A stretch of 64,000 bases of DNA. It comes from Pyropia haitanensis. Its lineage: Eukaryota > Rhodophyta > Bangiophyceae > Bangiales > Bangiaceae. Numbering within the stretch: position 1 is the stretch's first letter; each line of letters starts with the position of its first letter. Of this stretch, positions 31,199 to 43,255 are shown piece by piece. The stretch is taken from contig SDUX01000008.1 in NCBI GenBank assembly GCA_008729055.1, forward strand, positions 682,001 to 746,000. The letters run 5' to 3'. The translations under genes were made by a program, and so were the position numbers. The notes under the pieces were generated by a model. The model had not been told where the DNA came from and ran no database searches. It worked only from the letters and a program-made list of their open reading frames with translations.

Positions 31199-34133
31199 AG
31201 CGGCGCTGCTGCAGTTGCGGACGCCCCTTCCTCTTGGATGGGGGGCCCCCACGGCAGCGACGGGGTGGCCTCGACCGCCGCCACCACCGCCGCCGTTGCC
31301 GCGGCGGCCGCCTCCGCTACGGGGTCGGGCACTTTTTTGCGGTGCAGCCGCCGGGGCGGCCGCGCCGGTCCCGCCGGGGACACGAGCACGACGGCGACGG
31401 GAGGGGCGGGCGGAGGCTCCTTTCTGCGGTGCACCCGCCGGGCGGGCGCAGCGGGCGCCGCCGCCGCGGCCGTCTCCGATGGCGCGGCGGCCGTGGCCGA
31501 CGCCGATGGCGCAGCGGCCGCGGCCGCCGCGGCCGCCACCGCTGACGCCGACGCGGCCAGTGGCGGCGCCGTCAGCGCGGCGCCGCCCAGCCCCGCCGCA
31601 GCCGCCGCCGCCGCCGCCGCCGCCACGACCCCCACCGGTGGCGCGCACCGCGGCGGGCGGGCCACGCGGCGGGCCGGCAGCGCGGGCGCCGCTGCGGCGG
31701 CCGCCGCCGCGAGGGCGGCCGCCGCGGCGGGTGGCTGGCCGGCAATCGCGGCGGCGAGCAGCGCCGACGCCGCGACGAGCGGCGGCGGCGGCTTGCGTCG
31801 ATGCGGCCGCCGCGTGGGCGACGGCGGCGGCGCGCGCGTCAGCGGCGGCGGCGACGGCGGCGGCGGGGGTGGCGCGCCATCGGCGCAGTCGAGGAACGGC
31901 CGCAGCGGCAGCTGGGGCGGTGACGGTGGCGACGGGTGCAGAGCGGGCAGGGGCACCACCGGTGGCGGCGGTGGCAGTGGCGGCGGCGGTGGTGGGGGCG
32001 GCGGCGGCGGCGGCGGCGCAGTCCCGGGCGGCGCCAACTGGACGACCGCGCGTGGCGGTGGCAATCGCGGCGGCGGCGGCGCGGGTCGCGGCGGCGGCGC
32101 CAGCTGAGGCGGCGGCACAGGTTGCGGCGGCGGCGGCGCCAGCTGCGGCAGCGCCAATGGCGTCGGGGCGAGCAGGGGCACTGGCGGGATTAACGGCTGG
32201 GCGCCGAGCGGCAGCTCGGGCGCCGTTGTCGGGGGCAGGGCTCCGTCGGCAGCAACGGGGGGTGGGGGGGGCACAGGGATTGGGGGCGGTGGCGACGTCG
32301 CCGCCGCCTCGCCTTCCTGCGCGCCGGCCGCCGCCGACGATGCCGCTGCCGCCGCCGCTGCCGTTACCGCTGCCGCCGCCGCCGCCGCCATCCGCGCTCG
32401 CAACGACCGCCGCGGCGTCGGGGACGACGAGGGGGAAGCGGCGGACCGCCCCGCTCCCCCCCCTCCCCCCCCCTCCCCCCTCCCCCGACCAGCGGCACCC
32501 GCGCGGCGTGGCCGCTTGGCGGGCCCCGCCGACGAGGGAGACGCCGCCGCCCGCTGCCGGCGGCCCCGACGCCGCGTTGACGGCCGCGTCACGCGTGCCG
32601 AGGACGCGGGCGACCGGGGCGGCGACGGCGGCGACGGGCTCCGCGCGGCCAGTGGGGGGGGGGCCACGGGCGGGGCAGCCCGAGGTGGTGACGGCGACGG
32701 CACCCGCGCGGGGCTGCCGCCGTCGGGCGGGACGGGCGGGGCGGCCGCCACGGCCGGCGGCACGGGCGGAGCGGTCGCCACGGCGACCGGCGCAGGCGGG
32801 GGGGCACATTGGCGGGCGGCACGGACGGGGCGGCGGCCACGGCGGGCAGCACAGGTGCGGGGGCGACTACGGCGGGCGGCACGGGCGGGGCGGCCGCTGC
32901 GGCGGGCGGCACGGGCGCCGGGGCCACCACGGCGGGTGGCGCGGACGGAGTGGCCGCGACGGCGGGAACCCCCCCAACCTCCGCCCCCCCCCCGCCGCCG
33001 CGGCTGCCCCGCCACCCCCAGGCTCCGCCACCAGCGCGTTCGCCTCGCCCGCCGCTGGCGCGGGCGCCGGGTCGGCGGCCGCGCGGAGCCAGCCCGCGGG
33101 CGTCAAGAAAAACGCGGGAAAGCCGTCCACGACCGTCCGCCCAACGATGCCCCTGCGCTCCAAATTGAGCAGGCTCGAGTGGAGCGCCCGGTAGTCGTCG
33201 ATCCGCGACTGGTCGCCACGGATGGGCGCCGAGCGGGGCCACTCAAAAATGGCCCGCGCAACGTCCATGCCCCGCCAGCAGCGGTGCTGCCCGTCGACGC
33301 GACCGCCCGCGGCGAGCGCGTCAACAATCGCCACCTGCGCCGCCTGCTCCAGCGACACCCGCGGCAGCCGCCCGGCCGCGGCGAGGCGGTCGGCCAGGAG
33401 CGGCAGCTGCCGGGGGGCCGACCGTGGCATCCGCGGCCGCGGCGGGACGCGGCCGCCGCGGACGCCCCGGCCGGTGCGACCGGCGGCGGAACCGGAGGCG
33501 GTAGCGGTGGCGCCGTCGGCCGCCGCCGACGCCCGTCGCCCGCGTCCCTGCCGCGCCCGCCGCCGCGGCTGGCGCCACTCCCCATCACTGCCCGCCGCGT
33601 CACCGTCGCCGTCGCCATCGTCGTCGCTGGTGACGCTGTCGTCGTCGTCGCCGGCCGCATCGGTCGGGCCGCTGCTGCCAGCGGGGGCTGCCGCCGGCTG
33701 GTCTGACGCCGGCGTGCTCGCGGGGGGGGGGGCATGGCAGCGGATATCGCTGCGGCGACGGCCGCGGCGGCGGCAAGGCGGGAGGAGGCCCCCCACACCG
33801 GGGATGAGTCGAGGCTGGCCGACGTGTCAGACGCGACTGCCGACGCCGTTGCGCTCCCGCTGCCGCTGCCGTCCGCGTCCGAGGCCGCTGCGCTCCCGCT
33901 ACCGCTGCCGTCCGCGTCCGAGGCCGCTGCGCTCCCGCTACCGCTGCCGTCCGCGTCCGAGGCGCTGAGCGGGGCGGCGCGGTCCATCGACAAGTGTCGT
34001 CGCTGCTTCGACGCACGCCCCTCCTCGCGGGTGTCGCCGCTCCGGATAGGGCCGCTGTTGCCACCGCCGCGGCTCCCATTGCTGTTGCTCCTGCGGCTCC
34101 CCCTCCTCCTCACGTCTTTGGGACCGCTGTCAC

Positions 34134-34165
<32 letters not shown>

Positions 34166-35541
34166 CCGCTGCTGCTGCCGCTGCTGCCGCTGCTGCTGCT
34201 GCTGCTACCACTGCCGCCGCTGCCGTTGCCGCCGTCCGACCGCCCAGCCGCCGCTTCCTCCCCGTCCGCACTGTTCCAATCCGCATACGATGCGCCTCGC
34301 AGCCGCCGCGAACGCGTCGTACCGCGCCCGCCAAACGGGGGGGACAAGCGCGGCGCTGCACCCCCTCCGCCGCGAGTCGCCGTCGGTGATGCCAACGGCG
34401 CCGCTGCTGCCAGCGCCGGCGCCCGCGGCGGCGACCCCGCCCGCGGCCGAGGGTGCTTGCGCGTCCGCCGCGGCCGCGGCACCAGGTCCGCCATGGCGGC
34501 CGCCACAGCGGCAGCGGCGCCGAGGTCCCCCGCTGCAGCCACCCCCATGATAGCGGACCCGTCGGCGGCCAACCCTCCCCCCCCCCAGACGTCCACAGCT
34601 GCCGCCGTTGCTGGTGTCCCCGCCGACATCGCCGCCGGCGCCGTCGCTGCCCCCCCCGCCACGCCCCCACCGATATCGCTGCCGCCGTCGAGCGCCGCCA
34701 GTTCCGACGCGCTCAGGCATATCGACTCGAAGACGGGCGGGTGCCGCCGCAGGCGGGGGCCACCCCCCCCAGCGGCGCCGAGCGCTCCCGCCCCGCCCGC
34801 CGCGATGCGGCCGGCAAGCCCCCCTCCCGCCGCTGCCGCTGCCGCCCCCGCCGCCGCGGCAGCGGCGGCACGGCTCGCCGCACCACGCGTGGCGTGACCG
34901 CCAGAGGGGAGCGCGGCGGTGGCGGCGGTGGCGGCGCCCAGCCGCCCACGTTCGCGGCGGGGGCGGCGGACGGGCGCCGCGCCGCGGGTGCGGCGGGCCC
35001 ACGTGCGGCGCGACGCGGCGGCATCCGCGGCTGGCGACGCTGTCGTCGCGGCCGTGGTGGCGTCGGCCGCGCCGCCGTCCTCCCCCGATGGGGAGTCCTC
35101 GTCCACCCCCCACACCAGCTCGTCGAGGGGACTGCCGCCGCGCCCTTTTCTGGCATCGCCACTGCCACTACCACTGCCACCGCCGCCACCCCCGCCGCCG
35201 CCACCGCCACTGCCATCACTGCTGCCGCCACCACCGCCGCTACTGCCGCCACTGTCGCCACCGCCACCGCCGCCACTACCGCCGCTGCCGCCGGGACCGC
35301 CGTCGCCGCCACCACCACTACGACGGCTACCACCATAACCGTCAACAGGCAGACCCGCGGCAGTCGCTGGCACCTGCAGCGGCGCACCCCGGCGGGTGTC
35401 GGCAGCCGCACCAGCCGTCGACAAGGGCGGCGTCGGGGACCGCGACGGTGACCGTGCGCGCCGCGGCCGTGGCAGCCGCGTCGGCGACCGCGTCCGCGGC
35501 GGCCGCGCCGCCGCCTTGCCCTCGCGCGCGGGCTCACCCAT
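28712..35541 (-). CDS. Giant low-complexity, probably nuclear protein with winged-helix-like segments and RRxHRxK repeats
   Basis: From the ATG at 35541 to the stop at 28712 one protein of about 2,270 residues can be followed if the frame moves by the equivalent of one missing base at successive homopolymers: 33722-33732, 32984-32993, 32798-32804, 29883-29890, 29101-29107 with 29066-29078, and 28846-28861. The N terminus is basic/Ser-Gly-rich. A 13-residue SDADGSGSGSAAA repeat (three copies) and an acidic DDDDSVTSDDDGDGD patch precede a winged-helix-like segment (33085-33370: PRVSLEQAAQVAIVDALAAG, YRALHSSLLNLERRGIVGR, FPAFFLTPAGW). Long Pro/Ala tracts then carry four RRxHRxK motifs. The C terminus has a second helical/winged segment (AMRGAVLRAIRDAGPLPFRS, QVAAAAVAALVAAGRVTEVE). 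A chromatin or DNA-binding role is inferred; no family is recognised. It could be two genes. Confidence 0.5.
29646..29790 (-). repeat. 30-bp tandem repeat encoding LSSLPPPPPP
   Basis: About five copies of a 30-bp unit (GGCAACGACGACAGCGGCGG... on the plus strand) encode LSSLPPPPPP decapeptides in the minus-strand giant gene. The period is a multiple of three, so copy-number change keeps the frame. Confidence 0.7.
33852..33967 (-). repeat. 39-bp tandem repeat encoding SDADGSGSGSAAA
   Basis: Three near-identical 39-bp units start at 33852, 33891 and 33930 and encode a 13-residue Ser/Gly/Asp repeat within the giant gene. Near identity points to recent slippage or unequal exchange. Confidence 0.85.
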
Positions 35542-36198
35542 GCGGTGTGGGGGGGGGGGGGTGGGGGGGATGGGTGGGGGTGGGGGGCCGCGCCGCCCTG
35601 TCGCGGGGCCACGCCGCCCGCCACGCCCCGTTCCCTAGCCGGCGCCCCCTTGGCGCGGACTCGGCAGCCCCACCCCCTCCACCCCCCCCGCCCCCCCGCA
35701 CCCCCCGCCCCTGACCACCACCGTCCCCGCCTTGCCCCACCGCGCTGGCCGGAGTACAAAAGGCGCCAGGCGGTGGGCGATGGATGGAGCAGGTGGGGAA
35801 GGGGGGAGGAGGGGGGGGCGACCGCGGCTGGGGGGCGTGGGCGCGCGCGCGCAGCGGGTGGGCGTTGGCCCGCGTCGGGCGGGGGCGCGTGGACCAGCAG
35901 CTGGGGGCGGTGGCGGCGGCGCCCCCACCAGCGCGCCCCGCGCGAGGCGCCCGCCGGCCGCCGCGCCGCGCCGCGCGCCGCCGCGCGCGCGTGCCGCGCA
36001 GCGGCGGGCGCGGCGACCGCCGCGACCGCCGCGGCGCGCCACGACCGCCGCGACCGCCCTGGCGCGCCGCCGCGCCGGCTACTCGCCGCCGCGGCCAGCC
36101 GTGGCCATGCCCCGCCCGCCCGCCGCGGCCGGCAGCGGAGCAGCCGCCACCCCCGCGTACCGCCGCCGCGGCCGCCACCGCCACCGCCGCTGCTGCCT

Positions 36199-36239
<41 letters not shown>

Positions 36240-36429
36240 TGCCCGCCACGGCTCGGCTCGTCTGCGGCGCGCGCGCGCGCGCGCGCGACAGGGGGGACGG
36301 CGGAGGCGCGGCGGCCGTGGAGGGGCGAGCGCGGCGTCGGCTAGGGCGGGGGGGGGGGAGGGGGGGCGGACGACGGCAGTGGGGCGTCTGAGTGGGTCGT
36401 CGGCCGGGTGGGTTGGGGGGCGGGACGCC

Positions 36430-36477
36430 GGTCGGGCGGTCGGGTGGTCGGGTGGTCGGGTGGTCGGGTGGTTGGGG
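36430..36477 (+). repeat. 8-bp tandem repeat (GGTCGGGT)n
   Basis: About six units of GGTCGGGT or close variants run without interruption in noncoding G-rich DNA. Confidence 0.8.
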
Positions 36478-36861
36478 GGGTCGGGGGGCGGCGGGCGCGG
36501 GGCGGGCCGCCGCACGGTCCGGGGCGCGGCCACAAGTAAGCGCCGGGCGGGGGCGGGCGGGGGGGGGAGGGCGGCGACGCGCGGGGGGGGCGGCGGCGGC
36601 CGCGGCGCACGGGAGGGGGGGGGGGGGGGGGGGGCGACGCGGCGGGTGGGACGCGGGGTGGCGGGGCGGGGGGGGCGGCGGGGCGGCTCGGCGCCGCCGC
36701 CGCCACCGTCGGGGGCGGGGGAGCGGCGCGCGTGTGCAGCGCGGTGGCGGCGCGCGGGGGCACGCGGGCCGCGTGCGGGCGCGCGCGCCCCTGTCCCGCG
36801 CACCCGCGAGCGAGTGGCTGTCACGCGGGCGGGGGGGGGGGGGGGTGGGCGCCGGCAGGGC

Positions 36862-36966
36862 CTATTGGGGGGCGGCGTTGGCCCCCACGCGCCGGATATC
36901 CATGATGGCGGGCTCGGTGGGCCGCGGGTCGGGGCCACCAAAGTAGCCCAGCGGTGACGGTCGTGT
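36862..36966 (-). CDS. Probable 3'-terminal exon of an unidentified gene
   Basis: After a plausible acceptor (GACACAG, with the AG at 36968-36967) the minus strand reads TRPSPLGYFGGPDPRPTEPA, continuing IMDIRRVGANAAP to a stop at 36862. This is strikingly protein-like against the Arg/Pro background. An in-frame TAG sits immediately upstream, as expected for intron sequence. A GTAAGG donor at 37232 downstream of a short ATG-initiated Pro-rich exon (37281-37233) is a possible partner, but its phase does not match unless the adjacent seven-base run is miscounted. I do not recognise the protein. Confidence 0.3.
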   Translation of the reverse strand, partial: TRPSPLGYFGGPDPRPTEPAIMDIRRVGANAAPQ

Positions 36967-39900
36967 CTGTGTCTATCGCTCGCCGTCGCGGCGGGCGTAC
37001 AGTCCGCCCTCGGAGGACGCGGCGCTCTGATGGGGGGGGTGTGGGGAGAGGGCAGTCGGTGGGAGGGGGGGGCAGACGGCGGGAGCGGGGGGGTGGGGGC
37101 GGGGGGGGGTCGGTGGGGGGGGGGGGGGCGGTCGTTGTTGGCCGCTCCGTCGCTGCGGGCGTACCCGCGCGGGGTGGGCGACGCAGGGTGGCACGGGGCC
37201 TGGCGGGGGGTTGCCGGCGGCGGTATCCTTACGGGGGGGCAGAGGGTTGGGGGCGAGGGGTAGGGGGTAGGTGGAGGGCATGGGCAGCTGACGCCGCCCT
37301 GCGGTCGGACGGCTGGGTGCCGACAGGGAAGGCGTGCCCCAGCGGCGGCGGTAGGGGGGCGGCCGCGAGGGGCAGGGGGGAAGAAGAACGGCGCCCCCGC
37401 TTCGCGGCCGCCCGGCCAGTCTACCCCCGCGGCCGTCAGTGCCCGCCGCGGTGGCGGCAGTGCGGTCGGCCGCGGGTGGGGAGCGACGGTCGCTGTGGGG
37501 GGCAGGCGCACGCGTCGCCGACCGACGCGCCCTCCTCCCCACCACCGCCGCCCTCGCCAGCTGTCCATATGGGCAGCGACGGGGGCACCCGCCGGCGGCA
37601 CGCACGGGCGGGGTGGCCGCGGTGACGCCGGCCGCGGCGGCCGACGGCACCGGTGGCGGCGACGGTGGGCGACGCCGGGGGGGCGCCGCCGGCGGGGGTG
37701 GGGGGAGGGAAAACGGACGCGGTCGTAGCGGTGGCGGCGGCGGCCGTGGCTGGGGGGGGCGGTGGGTGGCCACCGCGGCGGGGCTGCGGCGGCGGGTCGG
37801 GGGGCTCCCGTCGGCGCCCTCGATCACCCGCCTCGTCTTGCCCTGGCCGCGGCAACGGCGTGGCGGCGCCCGTGGTGGGGGGGCGTGCTCGCAGGGTGCC
37901 GTCTTCCACTTTCCCTATCGACCCCCCCTCAACCCCCCCCCCGCAGCATCTTGTCAGCTCCGGCCTCCACACATGGCGCGCGCCCTTCCGCGCCCTTCCG
38001 AGCCCGTCCCTCTCGCCTCGCGTCCCTCCCAACATCCAATCTCCCCTCAATGAGCATCCCTGATTTCGTGTGCGGGGTGAGGGAAGGGGTGCGTCGCTGC
38101 CGCGCCCGGGTGGGCGCACCGGCGCGAGCGGAGCTCTCGACGATAAGCAGATAGTTGGACTGGGGGGGTCGACGGGGGGACGAGCGAGTTCTCTCCCCCG
38201 CCCCCCTCCCCTTCAGCTCTGGCTGACCTCCCCGTCATGACCAGTACTGGACACGCGGCGTGGCTGTAGCGGCACGACAAAAAGCTGTCGGCCGAGCGAC
38301 AAGGCGTCGGCGCGCGGCCGTCTCCCATCCCCATCCGAAGCCATAGGCAACTCCATCCCCTTCTCGGTGCCCTGCGGCACCGGCTGCCGTGCGTCGCATT
38401 GGCGGCGGGCAGGTCGGTCGGCATGCGCCCACCGGCGTGGGGGCGCGAAGGCTGTCTGCCGCCGGCCTCCCTCCTGGAAAGAGGGAAGAGGGCGATACAC
38501 TGAACATACAACTGGGAAACGACGCCCGCTGAGGCGGTGGGGTTTTTTCTTTTTGACCCCCGCCCGTGGGTGGCAGCGCACCCGGGGGGGGGGGGTCGGG
38601 CTGCCTTGCGAATGAGCGAGGCGTGTCGGTGCCTGGACCTGCGGTGCGCCGCGCCGTGCGGCCGCCGCGGCCGCTGCCGTGGCCGCGTCAGCCGCGGGCG
38701 CCCGCGGCACGGGGTCACGGCCACGGCGGCGGCGGCGGCGGCGGCGGTCCCTGCCAGTGGACGGTTCGCCACCCGCTGCCACTGCCCGCCGCCTGCCGGC
38801 TGCGGTACGGGCTCTCGCCGCCGTGGACAGGCGGCTGGCCGCGGCAGCCACGAGCGGACCACCCTCCGTTGCGAGCGTCTGCGGCGGCGGTGACGGTCAT
38901 CGGCCTGGCGGAGCGCGGTGGGACGGGCGCAGAGCTGGAGTGGAGGCGGGGGGGAGGGCGTCACGAGGGGGCTGGAAGAGGGATGGAAGGAAAAGGCGGA
39001 CAGACCGAGCGGGTGGCAGACCGACAGGGCATATGGGAGAGGGGGTGGAGGAGACAGGAAAGGGACAGGGACGATATAGCAGCCGAGTGTACCGATCCGG
39101 CGTGATGGTCGCATTTGCCGCGGTGCTCGGATGAGGGTTCGTCCAGCATCCGAGGGGCGACCCAGAGCAGGGGGCGGCGGACAAAGAAACGCAAGACGTG
39201 GCTGCTCCGGCCAAGCCAGCCGTACGCGCCTCTGCCGCAGTGCCCGGATGGTGGGGCGCGCCGCTCGTGGCCGAGGATAGAAGACCCAAGGCCCTGCTCA
39301 GACTACCGCCGAAGTTGAGTTTGCACGGCATCAGCCGTGGTCACAGACATGGTCCCGGCCGCGTGTGTGACTTGCTGCATTGGGTTGCTCATGCGGCACC
39401 TCCTTTCCAGAACAGACCACGACCGTATCCTCTCCGCAGCCGTAGGATCAGGCGGCTGCGAGGCCAGCTCGCCAGGAGGTTCTTGCTTGCGTCAAAGGTT
39501 GCTCTTGCAGCGGCGTCTCCATTGCAGTCCGTGTACTACAACGCACTTGTGGTGCCTCAGGCGCTTCCAGGTCCCGGTCAGAGGCACAGAAGGAGAGTGC
39601 CCGGCAAATCGCCAACGGGAAGCGACCAGCACGCCGCCCGACCCCACCAGTCGATCAACGATGGGGGCGACACCGCGGGAAACAACAAAGTCGCCAGGGC
39701 GATGCAAGGGCGGCTCGGACGGGACCGTGACTGACTTGCCCGCTCTCGATCGGCCGCCAACGCCGGTACGCATCCATCCTCCCCCCCCCCTCTCGTGTAG
39801 CCACGCTATCCGCACGCACAACGTCAGACTGCCGGTTGTGGAAGCGAAAGAATTTCCCAACAAAAAGTTTGAGTCAATGCTTATATAAATAGTGTCCACA

Positions 39901-40622
39901 CGCGGACTTGATGACACTGCATGGCTGCCCCGCATCGGGGTGGTGGGGGGTGGCGGTGCTGGGCGCGTGCTTGGCGCTACCTGGGAGCGAGGAGGTGGGG
40001 GTGGCGGCACGCGCCCCGCCCGGTTCGCGCGTGCCGCGCGCCCCGGTCCCCCACACGCGTCGTGGGGACGGGCGCGGTTGGTGGCGGCCCCCGCTCACCG
40101 GCGTGTGCCCCCCTCCTCCGCTCTCCTCCTCCCCCGCGCCCTCCCCCCGCCGCGCGCCCATCCTCCGCGGCGGCTCGTCATGGCGGTAATGTCCCCGCCG
40201 ATTGTGGGATTGCGTGCGCACTGGGAGTGGGGGAGGGGGGATGCTGCCGAGGCGGCACGAACTTGGCGGGGTGGGGGGGGTGCGAGGGGGAGGGGCCCCG
40301 ATGCCCACTTTTGATGCCCCTGTCACCCTGCCCTGCCATGCGCTTTGTGTCTGACGTTGCAGGTTTTTTTGTTTTTTTTATTCTTGGCGGCGGTGGACGG
40401 CCCCGCGTTTGGCCACGTTGATGGTTGTGGCCTCTATTTTCTGTTGTTTTTTTTCGTGGCGCGTGCGTCCGCTCCCCCCCTCCGGTTGTCGTCCGCTTGT
40501 GGATTGGTGTTGCCTTCCGTGGGCTGCTCCACCGGCTCTACCGGCTCCGTGGGGCGGGCGGACCACAGCACCGCTCCCCCGGCGGGCAGCGCACCTCCTC
40601 CACTCCCGAGAACGCGCTGTCC

Positions 40623-41337
40623 ATGGCGCAGCTGGTCGGCCGCCCGTCGGCGCTCGCCGCCGAGTTTGTCCCGCGCTCTGCAGGGCGGGGCGTTGTCGGC
40701 GGGGTGGGGGGGGGCGGGGGGGGGTCCCCCGCCGCCACGTCGCCCGTGTCGCAGCAGCGGCTGTCGTCGCCGCCACCCCGCCAGCGGGGGATACTGTCGT
40801 CGCCGTCTGCCGGCGGCGATGGTGCTGTTGGCGGGGGGGGGGGCGCCGGAGGCGCCCGCTCCTCCCCGGCGGCCGCGGCGCTCGCCAGCGGCCGGTGGCA
40901 GCGGCTGGCCAACGCGCCCGAATTCGTCCCGGGCTCCGCGCCGTCGGCGGGTGGGGGCGCGTCCCCTGCTGCCGCCGCCGCCGCCGCCTCCTCTTCTGTC
41001 TCCGCCGCCGCCACCTCCACCACCACCACCGCCGCCGCCGCCGCCCGCGACGCGACGGCAACATCGGCAACAACGGCGTCGGCGTCGACGCGGCACGCCC
41101 CCCCACAGCCGGCAGCCTACGCGCTGGCCCGGCAGCAGGGCTCCCACGAGAAGGAGCGGCGGCAGCCGGCGGTGCATCATTCGCCGCCGTCGTCATCGGC
41201 GGCGGCGGTCGAGTTCCGGCGGGGCCTCGCGTCCGCGTTTGGCAAGGCCCCACCCCCGGCGCGGCCGTCGCCGACGCCGACGCCGCCGCCACGGGAGGTG
41301 CCGCCGCACCTGCCGCCGGCGGCGGCACCCCCCGTTG

Positions 41338-41368
<31 letters not shown>

Positions 41369-41787
41369 TCCGCCGGCGCCACCGCCCGCTGTGACGACGC
41401 CGTCCAAGGCTTCGATGAGCAGCCGCGCGGGGGGGGGCAGGGCCACGCGTTTGCCCCGCCTGCCGCGCCGTTGATGCCATACCAACACCATCAGGTGGCG
41501 CGCCAGCTGGCGGTGGGCGCGGACTTTGGTGGGTCCGCCCTTGGATCGACCGGATTCCCTGGCGGTGGTGGCGGCCGTGGGGGTAGGGGCGGCGGCGGCA
41601 GCGGCGGCGGCGGCGGCGGCGGCGGCGGCAACAACAGCAGCAGCAGTACGGGCCATTTGGGTGTCCTGGTCGGGGGCAACAGCGCGTTTCCTCCTCTCCC
41701 CAGCGCCGCGGCGGAGGCCACCCACCCGCCACCCGTGCCAGCGGGCGGTGGCCGCGGCGGCTATGGCGGCTACGTCCCCAGTTTGAT

Positions 41788-41818
<31 letters not shown>

Positions 41819-43255
41819 CAACAGCAACAGCTGCAGCAACAGCAGCAGCAGCAGCAGCAGCATCAGCAGCAGCAGCACATGAACGTGGGGGTGGGTAGCC
41901 TGGCCCCGATAGACTCGCTGGCCATCCTCCGTGCCGGTGCGGACCTGTACACGAACCCTGACGGGCGGGAGGACGCCCGTCGTGACGCGTCCCTGCTCCT
42001 CTCCACCGCCCCGCCGGGCACCGTGCCAGACGCGGTGCACCACTACTATGGGCTGCTGCCGCTCGAGGCAGAGCCCTCCTCCCCCGCCGCGGCGCCGCGG
42101 TCCAGCACCGGTGGCCCGCCGTCGGTTGTGTACAAGGCGGTGTCCACCAATGACGGCCGCGGGTACGCACTGCGGAGGTACCTGGGCGCGCCGCCCGCCC
42201 GCGGCGACGCCATCGTCGCGGCGGTGGAGTCGTGGAAGCGCATCCGCCACCCGGGGGTGGTGGCGCTCCGCGAGGCGTTTACCAGCCGTGCGTTTGCGCC
42301 GGCGCGGTCGCCGCTGCCCGCCGCCAACGAGCTGGTGTTTGCCTACGAGCTGCACCCGCGCGCCGAGACGCTGCGGGCGGCACTGCTGGCGCCGCCGCAT
42401 CTGTCCTCCCTCAACGCGGTGGATGGCCCCCTCTCCGAGACGGCCGTTTGGTCGGTGACGATTCAGCTGCTGACGGCGGTGGCGGCGGTGCACGGGGCGG
42501 GCCTCGTCCTCCGCACCGCCCTCTCCCCCGACGGGGTGCTGGTGACGGGTCGACACCGGGTGCGGATTGGGCGCCTCGCCGAGGCCGATGCGTTTGACGC
42601 GGACGGCGGCGCGCTCGGCCACGCAGCGGGCACCGCACGGCTGGCGGCGCTGCAGCGGGAGGATTTGGCCAACCTCGGCCGCATCGTTGGCGCGCTCGTC
42701 AGCCGCGGGCCCGCCGCGGGCGCCACGGACGGCGTCCGCCGCACGCCCGAGCTGGCCCGCCTGGTGGCGCTGCTCGTCAGCGGCTCGGCGCGGACGACCA
42801 TCACGGACGTGCTCGCGTTTGTGGGCCCCCGCATCGCCGTCGAGTCGGCGGCGGTGTGGGCGCACGCCGACGCGACGGCGGGGGTGCTGCACCAAGAGTA
42901 CGACGCGAGCCGGCTGCTGCGGCTGTCCTCGCTCCTCGGCTTTATCAACGAGCGCGCGGATGACGCGGCCGCGGCGGCGGGCGGCGCGGCGGCGTGGTCC
43001 GAGACTGCCGACCGGTACCTCCTCAAGCTCTTCCGGGACTACGTGTTTCACCAGGTGGACGCGGACGGCCGGCCTCTGCTCGACTTTGCGCACGTGATGG
43101 AGTGCCTCAGCCGGCTCGACGTGGGCTCCCCAGAGACGGTGCTGCTGAGCTCCCGCGACGGCGCCGCGCTGATCCTTGCGTCCTATGCCGAGCTGCAGCG
43201 CTGCCTGCGGACGTCGCTGGAGGACCTGCGCCTGCGCTCCAACGCGCATTCCTGA
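40623..43255 (+). CDS. PAN3: PAN3, regulatory subunit of the PAN2-PAN3 poly(A) nuclease
   Basis: PAN3 recruits the PAN2 deadenylase to poly(A)-bound mRNA through poly(A)-binding protein. The N terminus (frame from the ATG at 40623) carries two PAM2-like motifs, SALAAEFVP (about residues 9-17) and LANAPEFVP (about 96-104). The frame changes at the nine-base G run 41429-41437, with the sign of one missing base. A Gln-rich tract (41786-41880) and the catalytically dead kinase domain follow: VVYKAVSTNDGRGYALRRYL, WKRIRHPGVVALREAF, AVHGAGLVLRTALSPDGVLV, REDLANLGRIVGALVS. The C-terminal coiled coil and knob are present (VLHQEYDASRLLRLSSLLGF, YLLKLFRDYVFHQVD, LDFAHVMECLSRLDVGSPE). The CCCH zinc finger found at the N terminus of many PAN3 proteins is not seen. 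Confidence 0.9.
41786..41880 (+). repeat. CAG/CAA tract encoding poly-glutamine in PAN3
   Basis: Mixed CAG and CAA codons encode about 28 Gln residues interrupted by one Leu and one His. Codon mixing usually stabilises such tracts. Confidence 0.85.

Larger units (their letters stand above)
35542..40622. other. 5-kb G-rich intergenic region between divergent genes
   Basis: It lies between the starts of the giant gene (minus) and PAN3 (plus). Nearly every frame is open because the sequence is G/C-saturated, but the products are Arg/Pro/Gly polymers. The exceptions are one probable exon at 36862-36966 and a minus-strand stretch near 39640-39760 (for example GDFVVSRGVAPIVDRLVG) whose composition is protein-like but which I cannot place. 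A T-rich block at 40363-40380 and 40436-40456 lies upstream of the PAN3 ATG. Confidence 0.35.

Noticed and set aside
31167..33194. 675-codon plus-strand ORF
   Set aside because: Antisense shadow of the giant gene; Arg/Pro/Ala only.
34713..37601. 962-codon minus-strand ORF across the 5' end of the giant gene
   Set aside because: Pro/Arg polymer in a shadow frame; the true frame of the giant gene from 35541 has the protein-like motifs.
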